The notes beneath the pieces were generated by a model, which did not search any database, was not told the origin of the DNA, and saw only the letters and a list, made by a program, of their open reading frames with translations. 44,938 nucleotides of DNA from Fimenecus sp964457415 (GTDB lineage: Bacteria; Bacillota; Clostridia; Oscillospirales; Acutalibacteraceae), in contig CAYWFB010000005.1 of the NCBI GenBank assembly GCA_964457415.1, positions 1-44,938 on the forward strand, given 5' to 3'. This document shows positions 7,982 to 16,700 of this stretch, in pieces (the stretch's first letter is position 1; each line of letters starts with the position of its first letter). The position numbers were made by a program, and so were the translations under genes.

Positions 7982-9595
7982 ATGGAAAAAGAAATTTATT
8001 CTCTTGCCTTTGATATTGGTACAACCGGTGTTAAAACCTGCCTTTTCAAAATCGGCAAATCAATTGAGCTTATTGAGGCTGCAAGCGAGGGCTATAATCT
8101 CTATATTCTGCCAAACGGCGGTGCGGAGCAGGACCCTGACGAATGGTGGGCTGCTATCTGCTCAACCTCAAAGCTTGTAATGAAAAAGTCAAAGGTTAAG
8201 CCTGAAGATATTTACGGTATTTCTTTCTGCTCACAGATGCAGGGTCTGGTGCTTGTTGATGAAAAAGGTAATCACGTTCGCCGTGCATTCAGCTATATGG
8301 ACCAGAGAGCTACTGAAGAAATCAAAAAAGGCATTGCTTATGGTCCGCAGATTGCAGGTGCAAATATCCCTAAGCTTTTGCGCTCACTTCAGATTACGGG
8401 TGCGGTTGCAGCAAGTGTTAAGGACCCCGTATGGAAATATAAATGGACAGAGGCTCACGAGCCCGAAAACTTTAAGAGAGTACATAAATGGCTTGACGTT
8501 AAAGAATATCTTATCTGCCGTATGACAGGCAAGTTCGTTATGACAAAGGACTCTGCTTTCGGCGCACTTCTTTATGATATTCACAAGCGTCAATGGAGCC
8601 CCGAAATCTGCAAAATGCTGGGCGTTGATATGAAACACCTTGCAGATATTGTTGATTGTACAGATTGCGTAGGCTCACTCCGTAAAGAGCAGGCAGAAGA
8701 GCTTGGACTCTGCGAGGGTATCCCTGTATTCGGTGGTGGCGGTGACGCAACACTTATCGGCGTTGGTGCAGGCTCAACTGAGGTCGGCGATACTCATATT
8801 TATCAGGGTACATCGGGTTGGGTTTCAACAGTTACTGACAAGAGTGTTGTTGACGCAAATGCTATGATTGCCGCAGTTGTCGGTGCTGCTGACGGTATTT
8901 ATAACTACTTCGGTGAGCTTGAAACTGCAGGTAAGTGCGTTGAGTGGGTTAAGGACCACTTAGCTCTTGATGAAATCGACATTTATCTTAATAAACAGCA
9001 CGACCTCAAACACAAAAATGCTGACCGCGAGGTTGTTTACACAGGCCTTTATGACTATATGATGGCAGTAATCGACTCAATCCCCGCAGGCAGTGGCGGA
9101 GTAATCTTTACTCCTTGGCTTCACGGTAACCGTTGTCCTTTTGAAGACCCCAATGCGAGAGGAATGTTCTTTAATATCAGCCTTGACACAGGTAAAACAG
9201 AAATGATTAGAGCCGTTGTTGAGGGCGTTTGCTTCCATCTTCGTTGGATGCTTGAAACAGAGGATAACAAGGTGCAGACATCAAAGACAATCCGATTTGT
9301 TGGTGGCGGTGCACTTTCAGAGGTTACTGCTCAAATCCTTGCAGACTGCACAGGCAGAGTAATCGAAACCGTTGAAAGCCCGCAGAATGTAGGTTCAGTT
9401 GGTGCGGCGGTTCTTGTTGCAGTTCACGCGGGAATTATCGACAAGGTTCAGGATGCTAAAAAGCTTATTCCTGCAAAGAGAACCTTTACACCCGATATGA
9501 AGAATAAGTCAGTTTATGACAAGAACTTTGCAGTGTTCAAGAAACTCTACAAAGCTAACAAAGATAATTTTGCTGAATTGAATAAGTTAAACTAA
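7982..9595 (+). CDS. FGGY-family carbohydrate kinase (xylulokinase-like)
   Basis: This 537-residue cytoplasmic kinase has the two-domain FGGY fold. The phosphate-binding start is DIGTTGVKT. SYMDQRA marks the sugar-binding side. GGGGDATLIGVGAGSTEVGDTH is the linker to the second domain. FTPWLHGNRCP and FVGGGALS with QNVGSVGAAVLVA are C-terminal family motifs. The layout fits xylulokinase (XylB), which makes xylulose-5-phosphate for the pentose phosphate pathway, but gluconate or other pentulose kinases look similar. I start at the ATG at 7982 because AAGGGGAA lies 7 nt before it. A TTG 21 nt upstream would put that ribosome site inside the gene. A strong terminator follows. Confidence 0.85.
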   Translation: MEKEIYSLAFDIGTTGVKTCLFKIGKSIELIEAASEGYNLYILPNGGAEQDPDEWWAAICSTSKLVMKKSKVKPEDIYGISFCSQMQGLVLVDEKGNHVRRAFSYMDQRATEEIKKGIAYGPQIAGANIPKLLRSLQITGAVAASVKDPVWKYKWTEAHEPENFKRVHKWLDVKEYLICRMTGKFVMTKDSAFGALLYDIHKRQWSPEICKMLGVDMKHLADIVDCTDCVGSLRKEQAEELGLCEGIPVFGGGGDATLIGVGAGSTEVGDTHIYQGTSGWVSTVTDKSVVDANAMIAAVVGAADGIYNYFGELETAGKCVEWVKDHLALDEIDIYLNKQHDLKHKNADREVVYTGLYDYMMAVIDSIPAGSGGVIFTPWLHGNRCPFEDPNARGMFFNISLDTGKTEMIRAVVEGVCFHLRWMLETEDNKVQTSKTIRFVGGGALSEVTAQILADCTGRVIETVESPQNVGSVGAAVLVAVHAGIIDKVQDAKKLIPAKRTFTPDMKNKSVYDKNFAVFKKLYKANKDNFAELNKLN

Positions 9596-9615
9596 AACAA
9601 TAAATAATAGTTTTG

Positions 9616-9647
9616 CAGGACGGTGTTCACACTGTCCTGTATTTTTT
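9616..9647 (+). terminator. Rho-independent terminator after the FGGY kinase
   Basis: A 10-bp stem (9616-9625 with 9630-9639, one G-T pair) has a TTCA loop and is followed by TATTTTTT. Confidence 0.85.
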
Positions 9648-9661
9648 ACATTTATTTTGTA

Positions 9662-9690
9662 TTGCAATATCTGTTTTAAAACTGTATAAT
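9662..9690 (+). promoter_or_regulatory. Promoter for the Lys/Pro-repeat membrane protein
   Basis: TTGCAA, a 17-nt spacer and a perfect TATAAT lie 33 nt upstream of the start codon. CGGAGGTG serves as the ribosome site. Confidence 0.75.
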
Positions 9691-9723
9691 AATTGATATA
9701 TGTAATAAATCGGAGGTGTTTTT

Positions 9724-11778
9724 ATGGATGAGAATAAATCTCTCACTGATAAATACCGAAAAATTGATATAGATGAGGTTGAAGTTCTTCCTGAGGTTGA
9801 ACCCGAAAAGCCGAAAAAAGAAAAAAAGGCTAAAAAGGAAAAGGCTCCTAAAGAGAAAAAAGTCAAAGAGCCTAAACAACCCAAAGAGAAGAAGGAAAAA
9901 ACGCCCAAGGAAAAGAAAATTAAGGAGCCAAAGCCTCCAAAAGAAAAAACGGTCAAAGAACCCAAGCCTGAAAAGATTAAGGAACCTAAACCACCAAAGG
10001 AAAAGAAAATCAAAGAACCCAAACCCGAAAAGGTAAAAGAGCCAAAGGTGAAGAAAGAAAAAGAAACTAAGGCTCAAAAGGAGAAAAAATCTTTTTTCGG
10101 CAAGAAAAAGGCAGAAAATGAGGTTGAGCTTGCAGAAGAATTGACTCCCGAAATTCTCGTGACTTCTTACGAGGTTAAGGCTGAATACCTTGTTAAAAAG
10201 AAAGAAGAGAGTCAAGATACCTCTCAAGAGCAGATGCGTGAAGAGAACGAAATACCCGTAACTCCCGCATCCTTTGTCAGAGTCGAAGAAGAAATCGTTC
10301 TTCCCGTGGTGACAAGGGTTAAAAAGGTTAAGCCCACAAAAAAAGAAAAGCAACCTAAAGAAAAGAAAGCCAAAGAGTCCAAAACTCCCAAGGAGAAAAA
10401 GGTAAAGGAGCCTAAACCTCCAAAAGAAAAAAAGGTTAAGGAGCCGAAACCTCCAAAGGCTAAAAAAGAAAAAGCTCCCAAAGAGCCTAAAGAGAAAAAG
10501 CCTCGCGAGCCTATGAATAAAAAGGATTTCGCAACAATCGGCATTGCTGTGGTGGCGGTGGCGCTTGCCTGCACCTTTGCATATTTCAGATTTTTCCATG
10601 ACGATAATCCACAGCTTGGCAACACAACTGAGCCCTCAACAGAGGCGGTTGTTGAAAAGCTGTCTGATATTCAAATTGCCCGCAACGGCGTGATTGTAAA
10701 TCTTGTACAGACGGATATTCCCGATGTTTTCTACGGAATTACAACTGATTATAAGGTTAAATATTATCAGTACCGTGACAATAAAATGGTTGCAGTTAAG
10801 TCCACGGGTAGTGTTTCTACCGAGGTGGATTTCGGTAACGAAAGCTTACCCGTCACCATTGATTATGTAACTCTTGGCGGTAAAATTTACGGCATTGGTC
10901 TTTTCGTAGCCAATGAGGGCGAAGAGATTTATTTCTATAATATGATGGTGTTCAAGCTTACAAATCTGCCCGCAGAGTATGCAGAAGAGGGTAAGGCTTT
11001 ACTTCTTGCAACCACAAGCCGAAATGCTCTTACTCAGGGTGATATATTGTGGCCCGAAAGCTTCACAATTGACCTTGAAAGCGGAAAAACCTCAAGATTT
11101 TTGAAGATTGTCAACCGCAGTATTGATATAAAAACCGGTGCGGGTGTTACGGATTTCTGTATTCTCACTCAGCAGGGTTATAACTCAACCACAAGTCAGG
11201 TTCCGTTTATTACTGCCCGCGAATATGAGCAGGGTAGCGGAATGCTTGATATTTTCGTGAAGGACGGCACAAAGGAAAGTCTTTTTGCCGAGAACATTTA
11301 CGGTAAATTCCTGCTGACCGATGGTGACAGTGTGTTGTTTATGCGCAAGACCAATACGGGCTTTGATGTAATTCGCAAAACAGGCGAAACCGAAGAAACT
11401 GTCCGCTCCTTCTATGGCTCAATGGGCACCGATTATCTTCACAAGAATGAATATCTTCTCAATGTGAATGACGGTAATCTTTATAATATGCTGACCGGCG
11501 AAAAGAAAATGCTTGTGGGCTTCAGAATGGACCCTGAAATGATGGCAATCAGTGACGACGGCAAGTATGTTGTAATGCTCGGCACAGTTAAGAATATGAT
11601 GGACTATCAGGTGCATATTTTCAACCTCGAAAGCGGTGAATATGCAAAATTTGAGGACCAGAACTATTCAAGCCACTCAAACCTCACATTTATCAACAAC
11701 ACAACCGCAGTTTATACCATTCTTGACCCAAATCAAGGATATGAATATGTAGTTATGGATGTTTCAAAGATTAAATAA
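9724..11778 (+). CDS. One-pass membrane protein with long Lys/Pro/Glu repeat tail
   Basis: I do not recognise a named family for this 684-residue protein. Residues 29-122 and 198-263 are two blocks of PKEKK-(V/I)KEPKPP-type repeats, extremely rich in Lys, Pro and Glu. The 75 residues between them are mostly acidic to mixed. One membrane segment lies at about 270-290 (IGIAVVAVALACTFAYF). With no signal peptide, the repeat tail should be cytoplasmic and the C-terminal 390 residues outside. That outer part is beta-rich, with repeated short strands (GKYVVMLGTV, GYEYVVMDV), and might be a propeller; this is a guess. It has its own promoter and no operon partner. The tail could bind nucleic acid, acidic lipid or a protein partner. 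Confidence 0.75.
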   Translation: MDENKSLTDKYRKIDIDEVEVLPEVEPEKPKKEKKAKKEKAPKEKKVKEPKQPKEKKEKTPKEKKIKEPKPPKEKTVKEPKPEKIKEPKPPKEKKIKEPKPEKVKEPKVKKEKETKAQKEKKSFFGKKKAENEVELAEELTPEILVTSYEVKAEYLVKKKEESQDTSQEQMREENEIPVTPASFVRVEEEIVLPVVTRVKKVKPTKKEKQPKEKKAKESKTPKEKKVKEPKPPKEKKVKEPKPPKAKKEKAPKEPKEKKPREPMNKKDFATIGIAVVAVALACTFAYFRFFHDDNPQLGNTTEPSTEAVVEKLSDIQIARNGVIVNLVQTDIPDVFYGITTDYKVKYYQYRDNKMVAVKSTGSVSTEVDFGNESLPVTIDYVTLGGKIYGIGLFVANEGEEIYFYNMMVFKLTNLPAEYAEEGKALLLATTSRNALTQGDILWPESFTIDLESGKTSRFLKIVNRSIDIKTGAGVTDFCILTQQGYNSTTSQVPFITAREYEQGSGMLDIFVKDGTKESLFAENIYGKFLLTDGDSVLFMRKTNTGFDVIRKTGETEETVRSFYGSMGTDYLHKNEYLLNVNDGNLYNMLTGEKKMLVGFRMDPEMMAISDDGKYVVMLGTVKNMMDYQVHIFNLESGEYAKFEDQNYSSHSNLTFINNTTAVYTILDPNQGYEYVVMDVSKIK
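9808..10512 (+). repeat. Coding repeats for the KEPKPPKEK tail
   Basis: Two arrays of degenerate repeats (9808-10089 and 10315-10512) encode the Lys/Pro blocks. Synonymous codons vary between units (AAA/AAG, CCT/CCC/CCA), so the repeats are old or selected at the protein level, not fresh duplications. The array reads through as Phe/Leu-rich open frames on the other strand; these are artefacts. Confidence 0.75.
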
Positions 11779-11808
11779 ATCTATTTATGATTTTTAATGC
11801 AAATAATA

Positions 11809-11856
11809 GGCTCCCTCTGACGAGGGAGCTGTCGCGAAGCGACTGAGGGAGAGAAA
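11809..11856. repeat. Palindromic intergenic repeat (CTCCCTC type), full copy
   Basis: CTCCCTC-TGAC-GAGGGAG forms one hairpin and GTCGC-GAA-GCGAC forms a second, followed by TGAGGGAGAG. The same layout occurs at 27921-27975 and, inverted, inside 118-193. It lies after the Lys/Pro-protein gene, where it could act as a transcript end or stability element. No clear T tract follows. The remaining bases to 11954 hold nothing I can name. Confidence 0.7.
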
Positions 11857-11954
11857 ATACTTACGGCTGATTTGTTTGATTTGTGACTATAAATAGCATT
11901 TATTAAAAATTTTTATTCACTTTTCACAAACTTCGCAAAAACTGAAAAAAATGC

Positions 11955-11983
11955 TTGCATTTTGTAAAACGCGGTGATATACT
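11955..11983 (+). promoter_or_regulatory. Promoter of the lone 5S rRNA
   Basis: TTGCAT, a 17-nt spacer and TATACT with TGA before the -10 lie 35 nt upstream of the mature 5S start. A short inverted repeat, TCACGA...TCGTGA (about 11995-12017), sits in the leader and may help 5' processing. Confidence 0.75.
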
Positions 11984-12017
11984 ATCTCTTGCGTTCACGA
12001 GATAAATCGTTTCGTGA

Positions 12018-12132
<115 letters not shown>

Positions 12133-12142
12133 ATAAACAGTT

Positions 12143-12171
12143 CGTCCATCCAAAAGGATGGGCGTTTTTTT
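12143..12171 (+). terminator. Terminator of the 5S rRNA gene
   Basis: A 9-bp stem (12143-12151 with 12156-12164) has an AAAA loop and is followed by seven T residues. Confidence 0.9.
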
Positions 12172-12182
12172 ATTTTAATTTT

Positions 12183-12236
12183 ATGTCACCATGGTTAAAA
12201 TGGATTTTCATTTTGGCCGTGGTGACATTTTTATTT
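12183..12236. terminator. Long 20-bp hairpin, second terminator or structured element
   Basis: Positions 12183-12202 pair with 12209-12228 over 20 bp, with three G-U pairs and a GATTTT loop, followed by TTTTATTT. As RNA it would be a very stable backup terminator for the 5S gene. Its right arm contains GTGACA, the probable -35 of the next promoter. Confidence 0.75.
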
Positions 12237-12250
12237 ATCTATGCTAAAAT
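12222..12250 (+). promoter_or_regulatory. Promoter of the sigma-factor operon
   Basis: GTGACA (12222-12227), a 17-nt spacer and TAAAAT with TGC before it (extended -10) form a good housekeeping-type promoter. The -35 lies inside the right arm of the 20-bp hairpin. The 67-nt leader to the start is AT-rich. Confidence 0.6.
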
Positions 12251-12316
12251 ATTTTTGTAAAAATTTTTGTTAGGTTTTTGCAATTTTAGGCACTACTTTA
12301 CGAAAGGAGCGAGGCT

Positions 12317-12835
12317 ATGGCAATCGGTATCGTGAAAGATACCGCAGTAATTTTTGAAAAATGCTATAAAGATTATTATCAGAGCTTAATAAACTTCGCC
12401 CGTGCCAGACTTCGTGAAAGCAGTGATTTTTCCGAGGATTGCGTGCAAGAGGCATTCACGGTTTTCTATAATCGATTGCAGAAGGGTGAAGAGTTCAATA
12501 ATCCAAGGGCATTCCTTTACAGAACTCTTGATAATATAGTGAAAAAGCAGAAAACGAAAATTATTGCGGACGAAATGAATACGGTGTCGCTGGATGACCC
12601 GGACAATACAATGGATATAGCAGTGTATGATAACATTGACTGCGAAAAATACATAAGAATTTTAGAAGACAGCCTTGACGAAGACGAAAAATACTTCTAT
12701 ACCGCCAAATATGTTTATGGTAAGAAAATCGAACAAATAGCAAAAGACACGAATCTCTCGGTGGGGGCGGTTACGATGAGGCTCTCGCGACTTCGCAAGA
12801 AACTAAAAAATCTATTAGATGATTTAATCTATTAG
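12317..12835 (+). CDS. ECF-type RNA polymerase sigma factor
   Basis: This 172-residue sigma-70 family protein has only regions 2 and 4, as in ECF sigma factors. Region 2 spans about 12-75, with SEDCVQEAFTVFYNRL and FLYRTLDNIV. Region 4 spans about 115-165, with the helix-turn-helix IEQIAKDTNLSVGAVTMRLSRLRKKL. GAAAGGAGCGAGG precedes the start. The next gene begins 13 nt after its stop and encodes a one-pass membrane protein, which fits the usual sigma/anti-sigma pairing. The promoter in front looks sigma-A-like; I could not pick out an ECF-type promoter. Confidence 0.9.
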   Translation: MAIGIVKDTAVIFEKCYKDYYQSLINFARARLRESSDFSEDCVQEAFTVFYNRLQKGEEFNNPRAFLYRTLDNIVKKQKTKIIADEMNTVSLDDPDNTMDIAVYDNIDCEKYIRILEDSLDEDEKYFYTAKYVYGKKIEQIAKDTNLSVGAVTMRLSRLRKKLKNLLDDLIY

Positions 12836-12848
12836 AAAGGAGAAAATC

Positions 12849-13790
12849 ATGACACAGATAAAGTTTAATAAAAACATCGCAAATGAAATTTTTAATGATA
12901 ACTTGTTCCGCGAAGAGCTGATTATGGCTCTTAATGAGCTTATAGATATTGAGCTTGAAAAGTCCGATGATGAAATCGACTTCGAGCTTATTGATGCATA
13001 CACCGACGCATTGAATGAATTATATGATGAAAAAGGTATCGCCCGTGTATTCTGGAAATTGCAGACAGTTGAGGAATTCACTAACAGTATTACGGGCAAC
13101 AAAAAATGGAAGAAATTAAGCCTTGCTATGAAAATCACACTCACCGCCTGTGCATTGTTTGCATTTGTGCTTTCGGCAAACTCAGTTACCGAAAAGGTGA
13201 CGGGAGTTGATATGATTGAGCAGGTGGCAAATGCCGTGCAGGAATTCTTTACGGGGGAGACGGTGAAAGAAATCACCACAACCACCGAGCCCGTTGACGA
13301 TTCAGAAGAAACAACCACAGAATTTACAACCGAGGCTACCACAGAGGAACAAACCGAAGAGACCACAACCGTAAAGGTGGATAGGCAAGAGACAACGGCG
13401 GAGCCTACAACAAAAATAAAACCCAAAAACGAAAATCTTGTTGAGGTGTTAAGCCCCACAACTCCGCCAACCACCGAAACTACAACCGAGTCAACAACGG
13501 CAGAGCCCTTTACAAGAGTGGATGAGGAGGCAACCGCCGCACCAATTGTTATCAAGCTTACAGGCGAATTCGCTGAGGGCTTTAAAAAGGATTACACAGT
13601 GGGCGAGCAAGCCGATTTCAGCGGACTCACAATCACCGCCCGATATGACAACGGTGAAACGAAAACAGTATCAATTGACGAATGTAATGTTTACGGATTT
13701 TCAACCGAAACTCCCGCAAACCGCATCGTCACAGTAGAATACGAAGATTGTTCATTCAGCTTTTTAATTCGCGTAAAGGAGGCAAACTGA
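12849..13790 (+). CDS. One-pass membrane protein with Thr-rich stalk and Ig-like domain, probable anti-sigma partner
   Basis: This is a 313-residue protein. Residues 1-88 are acidic, helical and cytoplasmic. A membrane segment lies at about 90-112. A Thr/Glu-rich stalk spans 140-222. A bacterial Ig-like group 3 type domain (DYTVGEQADFSGLTITARYDNGETK onward) spans about 235-310. I see no zinc anti-sigma motif (HxxxCxxC), so the anti-sigma role rests on position after the sigma gene and on topology. The outer Ig domain could sense or bind wall material. AAAGGAG precedes the start. The surface-protein gene starts 1 nt after its stop. Confidence 0.75.
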   Translation: MTQIKFNKNIANEIFNDNLFREELIMALNELIDIELEKSDDEIDFELIDAYTDALNELYDEKGIARVFWKLQTVEEFTNSITGNKKWKKLSLAMKITLTACALFAFVLSANSVTEKVTGVDMIEQVANAVQEFFTGETVKEITTTTEPVDDSEETTTEFTTEATTEEQTEETTTVKVDRQETTAEPTTKIKPKNENLVEVLSPTTPPTTETTTESTTAEPFTRVDEEATAAPIVIKLTGEFAEGFKKDYTVGEQADFSGLTITARYDNGETKTVSIDECNVYGFSTETPANRIVTVEYEDCSFSFLIRVKEAN

Positions 13791-13791
13791 T

Positions 13792-16700
13792 ATGAAGAAA
13801 ATAATTAGATATTTGCTCACACTTTCGATAATTGCATCATTGTTCACCGTGTTTGCAGTACAAAGCAGTGCAGCGAGCGATACATATAGATATAAGGACG
13901 TAACCGGTGATATTTACGAGTATGTTGTTCTTGAAGAAACTAATGCAAGAATTACAGGTTTTGAATCAAGTAGAACAGAAATTGATTTGGTTATTCCGGA
14001 CACGATAAAAGGATATACTGTTACTGAAATAGGACCAAGAGTATTCTGCGAAAACCTAAACATTAAAAGCGTTGTTTTTCCTGATGCTGTTACAATAATC
14101 AGTGGCTCGGCTTTTTATGATTGCGAGAATATTGAAAGCATAGAATTGCCCGAGAGTTTGGTTGAAATTGGTTGGTCTGCTTTTAGCAATAACTATGCGT
14201 TAAAAGAAATTTATATTCCTGACAATGTAAAAACTATTGAACCATGGGCTTTCGGTCAGTGCATTGGCGTCGAAAAAATTACATTCGGAAATGTCAGTGA
14301 TTGCACAATTGGTTTTTCAGCATTTACAAGCACAAATATAAAAACTCTGTATATTCCGGAAGGTGTTCTTGTTGGACCGTGTGCTTTTGACTATTCACTT
14401 GAGCTTGAAAGCGTTGTAATTGACGGCAAACCATATCTTGAAGAAACAAAATATGCAGGTGGTAAAGTAGAAATTACATACCCTGTTGAAGTATTTTATG
14501 GCTGTGAAAAACTTAAAGAGGTAACATTTTCTGAAAATTACGGTATAGTTTATGAGGGAATGTTTGCAGACTGCACAAGTCTTGATAAGGTTAATTTTGA
14601 AGTGTTAAGCGAAATTAGAGGCTATGCTTTTGAGAACACGGGATTTACAGAAATTGATATTCCTGACACAGTTAAATTGGTTGACGATGTTTTTGCAAAT
14701 TGCAAAAAACTTGAAAAAGCCACAGTCGGTAGTGGTTCTTCATATTTGTTTGATGGTTGCACAAACTTAAAAGAAGCAATTGTAAGAAAAAATACCGCAG
14801 AATATATGTTTAATGATTGTATAAATCTTGAAAAGGTTACATTCCTTTCAAACTGGGTAATTGCTGACTATATGTTCAAGAATTGCGAAAAGCTTACAAC
14901 AATTGATTCAAGGGTTGAAAGAACAGGTACATACAGTAACACAATATTTGCAGGTGCATTTTTCAACTGTAAATCAATTACAACGGATGAAGTGTTAGCG
15001 TTGCTTGATAAAAGTAAATGGCTTGAAATTGAACGGTATGCTTTTTATGGTTGCTCAGCACTTGCTTCATTTGATAAATTTACCGAATTTACAATAAATG
15101 AAATTGGCAGTTACGCTTTCGCCAACTGCACAGGCTTTGATAAAATAGTTCTTCCTGACAATTTGGATTGGTTTAAGGATAACGACCTGACAACTGAAGA
15201 TGTATTTATGGGTTGCACAAATGTTAAATACCTTTATCTTGGTCCAAAATTCCAATCTCGCCCTGAATCAATCGGGTTACCGACGCTTGACGGATTAGAG
15301 AAAATTGATGTAGCACCCGAAAATAAATTGTATTTTTCACATGACGGAGTATTGTATTACAATTATTCCGATTACGGTGGTTCCAACTTTATTGGTTTGT
15401 TAAAATATCCTGCATACAAAACAGATGCAAGCTATTCAACCGTAAGTGTAGTTTCCGCTGACAAGGAATTTAGAATTTATGAATACGCATTTTCAAAAAC
15501 ACAGTATCTTAAAGAGCTTGAACTGACCGGTAAACCGGTTGCAGACTTTACTGTTCAGAGCGATAGTACTTATTGTCGTTTTCAGTCACAATATGCTTTT
15601 GAATATTCTTCTATTGAGAAATTTGTTTGCAGAGACGGTTACTTTAATGTAATAGCAATCAATATGTTCCATGGTAGCCAAATTGAAGAAATTGATTTGA
15701 AGAAGACAACATATATAAAGAAAGATGCATTTTCAGATTGCAAAAACCTTAAACACATTTCTTTGTTGAATAGCTATAATATTTTTGATTCTGCTTTTGC
15801 AAACTGCACTGAATTGACAACAGCCGTATTCGGCACAGCTAATGGTTATTTTAGAAATAATAGTGAAACTATTTTCTACAATTGCGATAAACTTACCTTT
15901 TATTGCGGAGAAGATAGTGAAGCTTATAATTACGCACAGATATATGATATTCCTTGCAATACTATCAATATAAATGTTGTTGACGGTGGAGTTTTTGCCT
16001 ATACAGGAAAAGAAATCTGCCCAAGTGTTATAGTCGGAATAGATACAATGAATCTTGTGCAAGAACGAGATTACACATTGGAATATAGTGACAACATTGA
16101 AGTAGGAAAAGGCTTTGTAAAGGTTGTTTTTATCGGTAATTTTGAGGGAATTCCTGAAATGGGCACATCTTTCACAATTGCCAAAAGAGAGGTCTCAACC
16201 CTTACCGTTGAATATGTAGTAGATAACGAATATTCAGGTGAAGTAGTAAGACCAAAGGTAGTTGTGAAAAATGGTGATTTAATACTTACAGAGGGTACAG
16301 ACTACACGATTACTTATAATAGTGGCACAAATGCTGGCTCAATGTTCTTTACAATTAAAGGATTGGGCAATTACACAAGTACGGTTGATTGTTATTACAA
16401 TATTATCCGTCGTGATATTGCCGAGGCTACCGTTTCAAAAGATAATGATATGGTTTACACGGGTGAAGAAGTAACACCAAAGCCCACAATTACCTGGAAT
16501 GGATTTACTCTCGTCGAAGATGTTGACTATGAAATCCGTTACTTTGAAAACGCAAATTCGGGCTACGGCACAATGGTTATTTACGGCTTGGGTAATTTCT
16601 GCGGAACACAGCGCGTTCAATTCAGAATCTTCGGCAAGAGTCTTGAAAACGCTTCGGTTTCAGCAATTTCCGACCAGACCTACACAGGTAGCGAAATCAC

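Noticed and set aside
9676..10599. Long Phe/Leu-rich open frames on the bottom strand opposite the Lys/Pro repeats
   Set aside because: They are the reverse complement of AAA/AAG/CCT-rich codons; there is no ribosome site and no natural protein composition.
12824..13555. 243-residue Val/Ser-rich bottom-strand frame
   Set aside because: It is the shadow of the Thr/Glu-rich membrane-protein gene on the top strand, which has a ribosome site and domain structure.
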